Source: Betaproteobacteria bacterium (lineage in GTDB: Bacteria; Pseudomonadota; Gammaproteobacteria; Burkholderiales; Burkholderiaceae). From it: DNA of 5,525 nucleotides. Location of the stretch: contig JAATGO010000435.1 of the NCBI GenBank assembly GCA_015654605.1, positions 1 to 5,525 on the forward strand, read 5' to 3'. Position numbers and translations under genes: made by a program. The notes under the pieces are model-generated. The model made no database searches, was not told where the DNA came from, and worked only from the letters and a program-made list of their open reading frames with translations. The stretch's first letter is position 1, and every line of letters starts with the position of its first letter. Shown one piece after another: positions 5,233-5,525 of this stretch.

Positions 5233-5525
5233 TTATTTTTTCGCTACAGTCTTGCTCATAAAATTAGCGTTATAATTTTTTATTTCTCCTGTTGTCAGGT
5301 CATAACCAACACGATTAACAAGAAACTCCAATGGCTGTCCATACATATGAAACTGACGGCAAATGCCATGATCACCGCCATGAATACTGTGAATATCATC
5401 TGGCATCATGGTAATCCCAGTACCCGCAGAGACATCAATTTCATCCGACACTTCAAGCTTGGCATGTGTTTTTGAACTGCCATCATCAACACGCCGATAT
5501 AACCGATTACGCTCAGTACCTGCAA
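5233..5525 (-). CDS. Cupin-type thiol dioxygenase-like protein (cysteine / 3-mercaptopropionate dioxygenase superfamily), C-terminal part
   Basis: The reading frame is open from the right edge of the window to a TAA at 5233-5235, giving the last 96 residues. It begins AGTERNRLYRRVDDGS, continues through a beta-rich stretch, and has PDDIHSIH, FHMYG and, near the end, TGEIKNYNANF. In cysteine-dioxygenase-type cupins an IH in this place is the third iron-ligand histidine and a nearby HxY pair belongs to the second-sphere Ser-His-Tyr triad; here these would be His45, His59 and Tyr61 of the visible part. The first two iron ligands should lie off the window. The serine position appears to be Gln57. 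Such enzymes oxidise a small thiol to a sulfinate with O2 and non-haem iron. The exact substrate cannot be assigned, and a wider cupin role is possible. The internal GTG at 5451 is not the start, since coding similarity continues upstream. It is probably first of the visible genes in an operon with the rhodanese gene. Confidence 0.72.
   Translation of the reverse strand, partial: AGTERNRLYRRVDDGSSKTHAKLEVSDEIDVSAGTGITMMPDDIHSIHGGDHGICRQFHMYGQPLEFLVNRVGYDLTTGEIKNYNANFMSKTVAKK

Noticed and set aside
5449..5451. In-frame GTG as the start of a 72-residue gene
   Set aside because: The frame stays open to the window edge, and the upstream residues (RLYRRVDDGS) fit the same cupin family, so this is an internal valine codon.
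1..5525. CRISPR array, tRNA, rRNA or riboswitch
   Set aside because: No regularly spaced repeats, cloverleaf-like segments or conserved RNA motifs were seen. The only non-coding space is about 63, 185 and 54 bp, plus the 17 bp before metC.

Overview
The window comes from a proteobacterium of moderate GC content, judged by eye to be in the mid-to-upper 40s percent. Evidence for this is a glutathione system (glutathione reductase plus a Nu-class-like GST), an enterobacterial-length cystathionine beta-lyase and a Tn21-subgroup transposon end. The genus cannot be named from the sequence. The pairing of a cupin thiol dioxygenase-like gene with a long multi-rhodanese gene recalls Burkholderiales, but that is from memory only.

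Layout from left to right. Positions 1-129 are the extreme end of a Tn3-family (Tn21-like) transposon: the last codons of tnpA on the + strand, broken by a one-base insertion, followed by a 38-bp terminal inverted repeat at 92-129. A 63-bp spacer follows. All remaining genes are on the - strand and converge on the transposon. Read in transcription order from the right edge they are: the C-terminal 96 codons of a cupin-type thiol dioxygenase-like protein (5233-5525, cut by the window edge); a 536-residue protein with four rhodanese domains, only one of which keeps a catalytic cysteine (3568-5178); cystathionine beta-lyase metC (2363-3550); a 185-bp gap with two inverted repeats; a Nu-class/YfcG-like glutathione S-transferase (1548-2177); and glutathione reductase gor (193-1551).

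The two groups are tightly packed. metC follows the rhodanese gene by 17 bp (or overlaps it by 4 bp if the first ATG is used), and gst and gor overlap by 4 bp (ATGA). The likely common theme is thiol and disulfide metabolism. MetC-type C-S lyases release thiols, sulfide or persulfide from cystathionine, cysteine or cystine. The rhodanese protein can carry sulfane sulfur. The dioxygenase-like protein would oxidise a small thiol. The GST and Gor pair would reduce mixed disulfides with glutathione and regenerate GSH with NADPH. The individual family assignments are well supported by motifs; the joint pathway is inference.

The most notable items are the four-domain, one-cysteine rhodanese, the neighbouring dioxygenase-like protein with an apparently altered second-sphere residue, the palindromes between metC and gst, and the frameshifted transposon end beside gor.
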